Source: a virus. From it: DNA of 24,287 bases. Under the pieces are notes generated by a model. It ran no database searches. It saw only the letters and a program-made list of their open reading frames with translations, and had not been told where the DNA came from. The DNA is taken from the IMG/VR virus record IMGVR_UViG_3300021519_000073, positions 1-24,287 of that record. One strand, 5' to 3'. Both the position numbers and the translations under genes were made by a program. Shown piece after piece: positions 15,125 through 21,700 of this stretch (its first letter is position 1; each line of letters begins with the position of its first letter).

Positions 15125-15138
15125 GTAGCAACAGCTAC
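15125..15138 (+). promoter_or_regulatory. predicted 5'-terminal mRNA hairpin of gene 15181
   Basis: GTAGC (15125-15129) pairs with GCTAC (15134-15138) around the loop AACA. It occupies the place of the expected late transcription start, as in the leaders of 14042 and 14584, but its sequence is unrelated. Confidence 0.55.
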
Positions 15139-15180
15139 ACTCATGTTTTACACACACATACACAGAAAGGAGTATATACC

Positions 15181-15405
15181 ATGAGCAAAACACCTTACGA
15201 GATCCGTCTCGATCTACTTAAACTCGCAAAAGACGCAATTTTTGAGCCCGTTTATTGTAAACGCGATTCACTCAAAGACGAGTTTTATTCTAAAATGACC
15301 GATGAGAATAAAGGAACTATTTCTTATCCGACCTTGCCTAGTTTTCCAGGCACCGACGATATCATTGCAGAAGCTGAAAAACTTAATAAGTTTATCAGTC
15401 AGTAA
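15181..15405 (+). CDS. small conserved T4-like phage protein, 74 aa
   Basis: I start the gene at ATG 15181 because a strong AAAGGAG Shine-Dalgarno site lies 8 bases upstream; the frame is open to a TTG at 15091, but that lies in the terminator of the previous gene. The 74-residue product begins MSKTPYEIRLDLLKLAKDA, a start I recall from a small protein conserved in aquatic T4-like phages. It is helical at both ends, with a Pro/Thr-rich middle (residues 46-56). Late promoter, hairpin leader and its own terminator suggest strong late expression. Role unknown. Confidence 0.8.
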   Translation: MSKTPYEIRLDLLKLAKDAIFEPVYCKRDSLKDEFYSKMTDENKGTISYPTLPSFPGTDDIIAEAEKLNKFISQ

Positions 15406-15409
15406 CATT

Positions 15410-15433
15410 AAAACCCACTTCGGTGGGTTTTTT
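15410..15433 (+). terminator. intrinsic terminator after gene 15181
   Basis: AAACCCAC (15411-15418) pairs with GTGGGTTT (15423-15430) around a stable TTCG tetraloop, then TTT. Ends the single-gene unit. Confidence 0.92.
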
Positions 15434-15434
15434 G

Positions 15435-15473
15435 TTAACATTACTTTCTGCCCATGTTATAATGGGTTAAATA
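15435..15473 (+). promoter_or_regulatory. overlapping sigma70-type and late promoters of gene 15481
   Basis: A sigma70 pair TTAACA (15435-15440), 17 bases, TATAAT (15458-15463) would give a leader of about 11 bases. A late box GTTAAATA (15466-15473) ends 7 bases before the ATG at 15481 and would give a leaderless mRNA. No clear Shine-Dalgarno site. Confidence 0.6.
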
Positions 15474-15480
15474 TCGTACC

Positions 15481-15735
15481 ATGACTGTTAGTAAAATTAC
15501 CGAAGTAACCGTATTTGAAAGTCCAGATGGCGGCCGAACAGTATATGCCCGCCGCCCTGGGCAGTCCGTTCGCGAACTATATTCTCAAGATCCGTTGCTA
15601 CAAAAAGAATTAGATGATATTGAACACCAGCGTCGCTGGATGGAAATATTTGGTGCCCGCAACACTAACGAAGGGCTGAATCAATTATGCGAACAAGTTG
15701 AAATTTTATATGAATTGTCAAAAAATCACGAATGA
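15481..15735 (+). CDS. small hypothetical protein, 84 aa
   Basis: The product has 84 residues. The first part is beta-like (ITEVTVFESPDGGRTVYARR, in order), the second a long helix (about 38-82) with many Glu, Gln and Leu residues. No membrane segment or known motif. It has its own double promoter and overlaps the next gene by 4 bases (ATGA). It may be an assembly or scaffold-type small protein, but that is a guess from size and place among virion genes. I do not recognise the family with confidence. Confidence 0.72.
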   Translation: MTVSKITEVTVFESPDGGRTVYARRPGQSVRELYSQDPLLQKELDDIEHQRRWMEIFGARNTNEGLNQLCEQVEILYELSKNHE

Positions 15736-16145
15736 AATTTGCCTGTAAAACTTTCTTTGACATTACTGCCACAGGAGTCACCGGGCATTATAAATCATCA
15801 CGAGTACCATTTAAAGATCGAGCTGACCAGTATATACAAGATGAAATAGACTGGAATCGAGCAAGAAACCAACAAAGAAATTGGGAAACCTTGACCCAAT
15901 TAATTTCTATGCGTACTCAAATATTTGAACTTAAACATCCTACTGAGATTAAAAATTGCTGGCACTTTGAATTTGAAGTTGAGACCCCGGATGTGTTTGG
16001 AACCGCAGAAAATCCTGTAGAAATATTATTAAAAGATACCGCAGGTGTTCCTATGCTGGTAAACTTAGAAAATCTTCCCAATTTAACTCCAATATTAATT
16101 GTTTCTGGCCCCGATCAAAATATTTGGTTTAGCGCATTGCCATAA
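15732..16145 (+). CDS. conserved-looking hypothetical protein, 137 aa
   Basis: The start overlaps the preceding stop (ATGA). The 137-residue product begins MKFACKTFFDITATGVTGHY and contains WNRARNQQRNWETLTQLISMRTQ (two parts of one block, residues about 41-63), which I recall from hypothetical proteins of aquatic T4-like phages. The C-terminal half is beta-rich and ends in a PDQNIWFSALP segment. Size and placement among late genes suggest a virion or assembly role. No signal peptide or membrane segment. Confidence 0.75.
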   Translation: MKFACKTFFDITATGVTGHYKSSRVPFKDRADQYIQDEIDWNRARNQQRNWETLTQLISMRTQIFELKHPTEIKNCWHFEFEVETPDVFGTAENPVEILLKDTAGVPMLVNLENLPNLTPILIVSGPDQNIWFSALP

Positions 16146-16148
16146 ATA
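16141..16148 (+). promoter_or_regulatory. late promoter box of gene 16198
   Basis: CATAAATA overlaps the end of the previous gene and ends 7 bases before a stem-loop at 16156-16177. A weak Shine-Dalgarno site (AAAGAGA) precedes the ATG at 16198. Confidence 0.65.
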
Positions 16149-16155
16149 ATTAATA

Positions 16156-16177
16156 GGTCGGCGTTAATAGCTGAACC
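16156..16177 (+). promoter_or_regulatory. predicted 5'-terminal mRNA hairpin of gene 16198
   Basis: GGTCGGC (16156-16162) pairs with GCTGAACC (16170-16177), with one bulged A and one G-U pair, around the loop GTTAATA. Fourth example of a stem-loop placed at the predicted start of a late mRNA. Confidence 0.5.
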
Positions 16178-16197
16178 GCTAACATAAAGAGAACCCA

Positions 16198-16461
16198 ATG
16201 GTTGAAGCCACAGATATTGAAAAGAAAAGCCTAGAAGCGCATGTTGAACTCTGCGCCGAAAGATACAATGCACTCGAAGACAAAATGACAGCCATGAATA
16301 CAAGTATTTCGCACCTTTGCGACATGGTACAAGAAGTAAAATCATCTGTTAGTAAGTTAACCGAAAAAAATAATGATAGATTAATTACCTGGGGCATTGG
16401 AATTATTGGATTTTTATCCGCATCAACCATCTATCTAATAACACATTACGTGCTCAAATGA
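16198..16461 (+). CDS. small coiled-coil plus membrane-anchor protein, XhlA-like
   Basis: The 87-residue product has a charged helical N-terminal part (residues about 1-58, with heptad-like leucine and methionine spacing) and one hydrophobic segment near residues 63-84 (WGIGIIGFLSASTIYLITHYV) close to the C-terminus. This layout is that of the XhlA family, small membrane-associated proteins found near phage lysis genes. No lysis enzyme is seen in the window, so a lysis role is only suggested. A tail-associated membrane protein is the alternative. It has a late promoter and hairpin leader and overlaps the next gene by 4 bases. Confidence 0.65.
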   Translation: MVEATDIEKKSLEAHVELCAERYNALEDKMTAMNTSISHLCDMVQEVKSSVSKLTEKNNDRLITWGIGIIGFLSASTIYLITHYVLK

Positions 16462-16955
16462 CAGAAACTCAAGAATTTGAACGGGCTCTGAGGCAAGAGA
16501 TCAAAGACATTTTGCCCAATGCAATCTGGCAAACTGATGATGGTGTTTATTCGGTGTTTGGCAAATATAAAATTGCACCAGAAAAACCAGGATATCGCGT
16601 TTTTTGTTCTGCCACAGATGTAGGTGTTTTTAGCACATCTAGATCTGCATTAAGTTGGTGTATTGCAGACAAATATCAAGAATATAATTTAGCCCGCGAT
16701 ATACTAGTGTTAGATACTAAATTAAACTCATTAAACAGTGATATACGCCTTCGTGCCACCATAGCAGACCGCAGTAAAGACCCAATTTTTCGCGAAACTA
16801 TTGAAACAAAATTAGAAACAAAGATTATACATAAAAAACTGGTTGAGAAACAACTTGTCAATTGTGTAAACAGAGCTAAATACTGTCAACAACGAGGATT
16901 TAATAATGAAACTGTTCGAACTGGCCGCAACGCAACCGTCAAAACAAGCCGCTAA
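16458..16955 (+). CDS. hypothetical protein, 165 aa
   Basis: The start overlaps the previous stop (ATGA). The 165-residue product has a mixed first half (VYSVFGKYKIAPEKPGYRVF, CSATDVGVFSTSRSALSWC) and a long basic helix from about residue 75 to 145, so it may dimerise as a coiled coil. The C-terminus is basic (CNRAKYCQQRG, RTGRN). No motif recognised. Its last 50 bases overlap the start of the next gene in another frame; both frames look protein-like, so this is a true overlap. Confidence 0.7.
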   Translation: MTETQEFERALRQEIKDILPNAIWQTDDGVYSVFGKYKIAPEKPGYRVFCSATDVGVFSTSRSALSWCIADKYQEYNLARDILVLDTKLNSLNSDIRLRATIADRSKDPIFRETIETKLETKIIHKKLVEKQLVNCVNRAKYCQQRGFNNETVRTGRNATVKTSR

Positions 16956-17832
16956 GGTATTTGAAAGCTATTTTGGTGATAGCATCAATCTTGATGTAAT
17001 CTCCCCAAAACAAGCTCGTATGATGTTATCTAAAGTACAAAAATTAGTTAACGAACATCGTCAAACTACTGCCTTCCATTATAGTGAGCAAAACCCAACT
17101 TACCTAAAATTGATAATGATGGAGCAAGTGTTGGCCGCTAAAGTTACTGAAACTTCTACAGTACCAGTTGGTACCGCTGTAGGTGCTGCTCAGAATGTTG
17201 CTCAACAACAATCTGGTATTGCTAAAGTTAATCCTACCGTAGCTGCTGGCGATGCTGCTAACCTAGCAAAAATTCAACAGATTAAAGATCCTAAATTAAA
17301 GCAAGTATTGACTAAGTCACAGTCAGGACAAAGCCTTAATCCAGAAGAACAAAAAATGGTTGCTCAAGCAGCCTTACAAACAGAGAGTAAACAATTGAGA
17401 AATAGCCTATACCACATCCTCCGCGAATCAGAAGTTCAACAAGCTCAAGTAGTACTAGCAAGTCAAGACATGGTTGACGAAGTTCAAAAAATGTCCGAGC
17501 AAGTTTCAAGTATGCAGTTTAAAGACTTGCCAGCACTGGTTGATCAAATTAAAAATCAAATTGGTGTTGACCAAGCTATGCAATTCAACACAGATGCAAC
17601 TGCTGCATTAGCAGGTTTGCTACAAAATCTGCAAGGCGCTCGTCAACAATTAGATCAAGCTCTTGGCGTAGTTACCGGTCAAGCCGCACCTGCAATTCCT
17701 GGTGCAGATGATTTAGGTGCCGAGCCTGAGTTGGATGGTATGCCTGGTGAAGAAGACATCAACATTGAAGAGCTCCCACCAGAAGAAGAGCCAGACATGG
17801 GTGCGCCTGATTTAGGTCGCGCAAAACGCTAA
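16906..17832 (+). CDS. structural-type protein with Ala/Gln-rich body and acidic tail, 308 aa
   Basis: The 308-residue product starts MKLFELAATQPS with a GAGG Shine-Dalgarno site upstream. The first 90 residues are helical and basic, the middle is rich in Ala, Gln and Val, and a helical block LRNSLYHILRESEVQQAQVVLASQDMVDEVQKM (in two parts, about 165-197) looks like one I recall from structural proteins of aquatic T4-like phages. The last 60 residues are very acidic and rich in Pro and Gly before a basic GRAKR end. The acidic tail and helical body are reminiscent of prohead core or chaperone proteins, but that is inference. The next gene follows after one base. Confidence 0.75.
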   Translation: MKLFELAATQPSKQAAKVFESYFGDSINLDVISPKQARMMLSKVQKLVNEHRQTTAFHYSEQNPTYLKLIMMEQVLAAKVTETSTVPVGTAVGAAQNVAQQQSGIAKVNPTVAAGDAANLAKIQQIKDPKLKQVLTKSQSGQSLNPEEQKMVAQAALQTESKQLRNSLYHILRESEVQQAQVVLASQDMVDEVQKMSEQVSSMQFKDLPALVDQIKNQIGVDQAMQFNTDATAALAGLLQNLQGARQQLDQALGVVTGQAAPAIPGADDLGAEPELDGMPGEEDINIEELPPEEEPDMGAPDLGRAKR

Positions 17833-17833
17833 T

Positions 17834-18181
17834 ATGTTAATCTTTGAAGTGGAAGGTTCTGAGGCTGTCGATTCTGGCAAGCTCATGGCATTGACACAAT
17901 TTTTATCTGGCCGTGCCGCTGGCACTGATGGTCGGAAACAAATTTCTACCAAAGCATTCATTGAATTAGCACAAAATTTAGGTGTTAATGTTACTGCCAA
18001 TACACTTGGCGACTTAATTGCTCAAGAACCATTAAGCAATGTATTAGAACCATATCAACCAAATTCAAATGTAGTCAGTTTCAAGGGTGACGAAACACCG
18101 CCTAACACTGACATGGATACAGCACAAGCAGAAAAAGTAGTAGACTCAAATGCTAAGTCGGCAATGAAGCGCCGGTTCTAA
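17834..18181 (+). CDS. conserved-looking structural-region protein, 115 aa
   Basis: The 115-residue product starts one base after the preceding gene. It has a helical block LMALTQFLSGRAAGTDGRKQISTKAFIELAQNLG (in two parts, residues 17-50), a middle with ANTLGDLIAQEPLSNVLEP and a VVSFKG strand, and a basic C-terminus (KSAMKRRF). I recall this pattern in aquatic T4-like phages, always next to a protein like the one encoded upstream, so the two may be partners. Function unknown. Confidence 0.75.
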   Translation: MLIFEVEGSEAVDSGKLMALTQFLSGRAAGTDGRKQISTKAFIELAQNLGVNVTANTLGDLIAQEPLSNVLEPYQPNSNVVSFKGDETPPNTDMDTAQAEKVVDSNAKSAMKRRF

Positions 18182-18187
18182 TTTAGA

Positions 18188-18574
18188 ATGGCCTACTCCG
18201 ACAAAGTCATCGATCATTATGAGAATCCTCGCAATGTTGGAAAGTTGGATTCAAAAGATACCACCGTGGGTACTGGAGTTGTTGGAGCACCTGCATGCGG
18301 TGACGTAATGCGCTTACAAATCAAAGTTAAGGATGGGATTATTACAGATGCAAAATTTAAGACATATGGCTGTGGGTCCGCGATCGCGAGTAGTTCGCTC
18401 GTCACGGAGTGGGTCAAGGGTAAAACGCTGGAGCAAGCTGGATCTATTAAGAATGCTGAAATTGCAGAAGAGCTCGCATTACCCCCAGTTAAAATCCATT
18501 GTAGTATCCTTGCGGAAGACGCTATTAAAGCCGCGGTAGAAGACTACAAGAAAAAAAATGATACAAGTAACTAA
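18188..18574 (+). CDS. iscU: Fe-S cluster assembly scaffold IscU
   Basis: The 128-residue product is full length and very close to bacterial IscU. The three cluster ligands are present: C37 in APACGDV with D39, C62 in YGCGSAIASSS, and C105 in KIHCSILAEDA. The HscA-binding motif LPPVK is intact (98-102). IscU receives sulfur from IscS and iron, builds a 2Fe-2S cluster and passes it on with HscA/HscB. No IscS gene is seen, so the phage protein would have to use host IscS and chaperones. Parts of the gene (about 18370-18450) are richer in G and C than neighbouring genes, consistent with a fairly recent host origin. It overlaps iscA by 17 bases. Confidence 0.95.
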   Translation: MAYSDKVIDHYENPRNVGKLDSKDTTVGTGVVGAPACGDVMRLQIKVKDGIITDAKFKTYGCGSAIASSSLVTEWVKGKTLEQAGSIKNAEIAEELALPPVKIHCSILAEDAIKAAVEDYKKKNDTSN

Positions 18575-18878
18575 TGCCGCCGCTAAAAAAATCAAGGCCA
18601 ATTTAGAAAAGCGTGGTAGCGGTGTAGCAATTCGAATTGGTATTCGTACTACCGGTTGTTCTGGAATGGCCTATGTGCTTGAGTATGTGGATACCCCAAA
18701 TCTTGAAGATATATTACTTACAGACAATGGTGCTGTAATTGTAGTGGATCCAAAATCTTTACCTATGGTAGCCGGTATTACAGTTGACTATGTTCGGCAA
18801 GGACTTAACGAAGGATTTGAATTTATTAATCCATTAGAAAAAGACCGTTGCGGATGCGGCGAATCATTTAGAATATAG
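18558..18878 (+). CDS. iscA: A-type Fe-S carrier IscA
   Basis: The 106-residue product has the A-type carrier fold signature with all three cysteines: C34 in TTGCSGMAY, and C98 and C100 in the C-terminal CGCGESF. A-type proteins accept Fe-S clusters from IscU and deliver them to target enzymes. The order iscU-iscA matches the bacterial isc operon. The start codon lies inside iscU, 17 bases before its stop, and no good Shine-Dalgarno site is seen, so translation is probably coupled. Assignment to IscA rather than SufA or ErpA rests on the pairing with IscU and the GLNEGFEF.NP segment. Confidence 0.93.
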   Translation: MIQVTNAAAKKIKANLEKRGSGVAIRIGIRTTGCSGMAYVLEYVDTPNLEDILLTDNGAVIVVDPKSLPMVAGITVDYVRQGLNEGFEFINPLEKDRCGCGESFRI

Positions 18879-18883
18879 TAAGG

Positions 18884-18912
18884 TTGATAACTTGACAAAG
18901 TTATGCTATAAT
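18884..18912 (+). promoter_or_regulatory. sigma70-type promoter of the nuclease gene, leaderless
   Basis: TTGATA (18884-18889), 17 bases, TGC-TATAAT (-10 at 18907-18912), then exactly 6 bases to the ATG at 18919. No Shine-Dalgarno site. A better-looking TTGACA at 18893-18898 is too close to the -10 to be used. Confidence 0.8.
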
Positions 18913-18918
18913 TATTAG

Positions 18919-19632
18919 ATGTATAATCCAAAATTTGCGTATCACGAACTTTCCAGAACAAGCGAAGAAGGCCGACGCTTATACCTTACACCAGATGGTA
19001 AAAAGGTTCCAAGTGTAACTACTATTCTTAGTGCTACAGAACCAAAAGAAAAAAAAGAAGCACTTAATAACTGGCGCAAGCGAGTAGGTGTAGAAAATGC
19101 ACAAAAAATAACCACAGAAGCTGCAAATCGTGGTACTCGAATGCATACCTATTTAGAGCACTATGTAAAAAATGGTGAGATAAAAGATCGCGGCTCAAAT
19201 CCATTTGGCTGGGCTAGTCATGCAATGGCACAAACAGTTATCGAAGATGGACTTAAAAATGTCAACGAATTTTGGGGTGTAGAAATTCCGTTATATTTTC
19301 CTCAATTATATGCAGGTACCACAGACTGTGTAGGCTTACACAACTCTGACGAAAGTATTCTTGATTTTAAACAAACAAATAAGCCTAAAAAAGCCGAGTG
19401 GATTACTGATTATAATTTGCAACTTGTAGCCTATGCCCTAGCACATAACGAGGTATATAAAACTAATATTCGCAAGGGTGTAGTTTTGATGTGTGTAAAA
19501 CCACCAGTAGATGACATGGGTAATCCGTTATCCCGCCCGGTGTATCAGGAGTTTGTTTTAGAACCCAAGGACTTTGATTACTGGGCAGACCAGTGGTGGA
19601 AACGATTGGAGCAGTACTACTTAATTAGCTAA
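18919..19632 (+). CDS. PD-(D/E)XK superfamily exonuclease
   Basis: The 237-residue product fits the Cas4/RecB-like PD-(D/E)XK nuclease family. NRGTRMHTYLEHY (70-82) resembles the helix with a conserved His/Glu, E122 lies in WGVEIPLYF, D136 in YAGTTDCVG, and the core D149-F-K151 in ILDFKQT; Q168 in DYNLQLVAYA is the typical downstream glutamine. No four-cysteine Fe-S cluster is present, unlike Cas4 and AddB, so the protein should not depend on the isc genes next door. It probably trims or recombines DNA ends during replication or repair. It has its own promoter with the start codon at the predicted transcription start. Confidence 0.88.
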   Translation: MYNPKFAYHELSRTSEEGRRLYLTPDGKKVPSVTTILSATEPKEKKEALNNWRKRVGVENAQKITTEAANRGTRMHTYLEHYVKNGEIKDRGSNPFGWASHAMAQTVIEDGLKNVNEFWGVEIPLYFPQLYAGTTDCVGLHNSDESILDFKQTNKPKKAEWITDYNLQLVAYALAHNEVYKTNIRKGVVLMCVKPPVDDMGNPLSRPVYQEFVLEPKDFDYWADQWWKRLEQYYLIS

Positions 19633-19635
19633 ATA
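19628..19635 (+). promoter_or_regulatory. late promoter box of the tail spike gene
   Basis: GCTAAATA overlaps the end of the nuclease gene. AAGGA (about 19649-19653) is the Shine-Dalgarno site for the TTG start at 19662. Only a weak TAGT/ACTA pairing is visible in the short leader. Confidence 0.68.
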
Positions 19636-19661
19636 GTTAATACTATCGAAGGACGACTAAA

Positions 19662-21251
19662 TTGGCTATTGTACAAATCTCTCAAATCACCAACCGTAAA
19701 GGGTTACAAGTTGATCTACCACAATTAGCGGGTGCCGAATTAGGCTGGAGTGTAGATACTCGCCAATTATACATTGGCAATGGGACACTTGCAGAAGGTG
19801 CACCTGTAATTGGAAACACTGAAATTCTTACAGAATTTTCAGACATTTTAAATTTAACTTCAACATATACCTATAAAGGTACAGCCGCTGGATACACTGT
19901 GCAAACGGGCCCAACACCCGGTACACCAGTAACTGTAAGTTTGCAAAACTGGCTAGATCAGTTTGCAAGTGTGTTAGATTTTGGTGCAAAAGGTGATGGG
20001 GTAACCAATGATACTGCGGCTATTAATCGGGCGCTTTATCAATTGTATTGTCAGCAAGCCAATCCACAAATTCGTCGTAGTTTATTTTTCCCAGCCGGTG
20101 TATATATTGTTGACGATTCTATTAATATTCCAGCATACGCTACACTATATGGCGAAGGTCCATTAAATTCTATTATTCAATTACAAACAGGCACTTCAGC
20201 TACTTGCGTGGCCCAAACTGCCGACAGTCGTCAACAAACTGGTATTAATATTGGTAATAACGGCGCAACACCGCCAACTGATATTAGTATTTTTAATATG
20301 GCGTTTCAAAGTTTAGACACCAGCAAAGACATATTTTTAATTCAAGCTGCTACCCAGTGCAAAATTCAAGGCGTAAGTTTTGTTGGGCCAGAAACAACTA
20401 GTACCCTAACTACCGATGCAAATAATACTTCTGGAATTATTTTTGGAAGTGCAGGCGGCTTAGTCACCTCTAATATTATTCTTGACACTTGCAGATTTAC
20501 CGGCACGGTGTATGGTGTTAATACTAGTCAACATATTGCTGGCGTAACAATTTCTAATTCTAGTTTTAATATATTGTATCAAGGTGTAGTGTTAGGAACC
20601 GTATCCGTAGGGTCCGGACCAACTGGTACTCGAATTACCAATAATGTGTTTAATAACATCTACTACGAAGGTATTATTTTTGGTGCATACACTAATCTAA
20701 ATGCCAGCGGATGTAATATTTTTTATGATGTGGCCAATTCATTTGATGGTACTGCAAGCCCATCAACTTCTGTAATCAGAATTCAAAGTAACAATAATGT
20801 TAGTATTGGTGATATGTTTGAAAGAACTGATGCTTACAGTACCAATTACCCTCGTGTAAATCTTAGCCAAACACAAAGTATCGCGACTACAAATGGTGAA
20901 CAATTAGAATTAGGCACTAAGGTCGTAAAGTCAGGATTAGTAACTACATTAATTGATAACGAAGTTAATTCGGTAGCGTTTACCGTCGAAGTTAATGCAG
21001 TGACATCATTTAAAATTGACTATACAATTAATAGAGCCGATAGCTATCGCACTGGCACAATGTGGATTGCATCAAATGGTATTCAATTGCTCAATTTTAT
21101 GGATGACTACACTGAAAATTCTGCCAACGGAGATCCTCAAATTACGCTAGGTGCATTGCAAACAGGATCAACTGTTAGTATTTTATACACAACCGTTCCA
21201 ACCACTGGCGAAAATGCCATAATGTATTATTCTATTTCCTATTTTAATTAA
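19662..21251 (+). CDS. tail spike/fibre with right-handed beta-helix (pectate-lyase-like) domain
   Basis: The start is TTG 19662, supported by an AAGGA site. The 529-residue product begins with a short docking domain (LPQLAGAELGWSVDTRQLYIGNG, in parts, residues 19-41) like the N-terminal repeats of phage receptor-binding proteins. From about residue 103, VLDFGAKGDGVTNDTAAINRAL (in parts) is the classic start of a pectate-lyase-3 beta-helix. Residues about 130-400 show repeated short strands rich in Asn, Thr, Gly and Ile, as in beta-helix rungs. The C-terminal about 110 residues form a separate beta-rich domain. Such spikes bind and often cleave surface polysaccharides. No catalytic residues can be assigned. 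Confidence 0.88.
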   Translation: MAIVQISQITNRKGLQVDLPQLAGAELGWSVDTRQLYIGNGTLAEGAPVIGNTEILTEFSDILNLTSTYTYKGTAAGYTVQTGPTPGTPVTVSLQNWLDQFASVLDFGAKGDGVTNDTAAINRALYQLYCQQANPQIRRSLFFPAGVYIVDDSINIPAYATLYGEGPLNSIIQLQTGTSATCVAQTADSRQQTGINIGNNGATPPTDISIFNMAFQSLDTSKDIFLIQAATQCKIQGVSFVGPETTSTLTTDANNTSGIIFGSAGGLVTSNIILDTCRFTGTVYGVNTSQHIAGVTISNSSFNILYQGVVLGTVSVGSGPTGTRITNNVFNNIYYEGIIFGAYTNLNASGCNIFYDVANSFDGTASPSTSVIRIQSNNNVSIGDMFERTDAYSTNYPRVNLSQTQSIATTNGEQLELGTKVVKSGLVTTLIDNEVNSVAFTVEVNAVTSFKIDYTINRADSYRTGTMWIASNGIQLLNFMDDYTENSANGDPQITLGALQTGSTVSILYTTVPTTGENAIMYYSISYFN

Positions 21252-21679
21252 TGTGGCCTAACAATTTTGCTGACAGGTTAAAATCCTGGGCAGACCTACG
21301 CGAGCAAACCCAAACTCAGGATTTAGAACAAGCTCTTAATACTATTAATACTTGGTGGTTTAACACACCGTGGAAATCCTATTATCTACATTGGGATGAC
21401 CAGCCTAACTGGCCAGATCCATGGCAACTTTTGAGTGACAATATCTATTGCGAGGTTGCAAGAGGGCTTGGAATCCTCTATACTATAAGTATGATAGAAC
21501 ATCCAGCAGTGGCCTCTGCAGACTTGGTTTTAACTGAAGATGGACATAATTTAGTCCTAGTTAACAAAGAAAAATATATACTTAATTGGGAGAGAGAAAT
21601 TGTCTTAAATACTCACCAAGCAACGAAAATCAAGAAAAAGTTGTCGGCGGAACAAACAAACCAGCAATGCCAGAAGTAA
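21251..21679 (+). CDS. conserved-looking hypothetical protein, 142 aa
   Basis: The ATG overlaps the preceding TAA stop (TAATG), so expression is coupled to the tail spike. The 142-residue product is rich in Trp (LNTINTWWFNTPWKSYYLHWDD, in parts, and NWPDPWQLL near residues 57-66), mainly helical, with a lysine-rich C-terminus. I recall similar proteins encoded in aquatic T4-like phages without a known role. A chaperone or partner of the spike is possible from position alone. Confidence 0.75.
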   Translation: MWPNNFADRLKSWADLREQTQTQDLEQALNTINTWWFNTPWKSYYLHWDDQPNWPDPWQLLSDNIYCEVARGLGILYTISMIEHPAVASADLVLTEDGHNLVLVNKEKYILNWEREIVLNTHQATKIKKKLSAEQTNQQCQK

Positions 21680-21700
21680 AAACACATACGAGAGTTAAGA

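Noticed and set aside
15091-15180. TTG 15091 as start of gene 15181
   Set aside because: It lies in the T tract of the preceding terminator and upstream of the late box; ATG 15181 has a strong Shine-Dalgarno site.
18378-18385. GCGATCGC, the cyanobacterial HIP1 octamer, as evidence for a cyanobacterial host
   Set aside because: A single copy in 24 kb means nothing, and IscU looks proteobacterial.
18893-18898. Perfect TTGACA near the nuclease promoter as the -35 element
   Set aside because: It is only about 9 bases from the -10 element. TTGATA at 18884 has the right 17-base spacing.
18919-19632. Assignment as Cas4
   Set aside because: It has the nuclease core but no Fe-S cysteine cluster, and there is no CRISPR array or other cas gene in the window.
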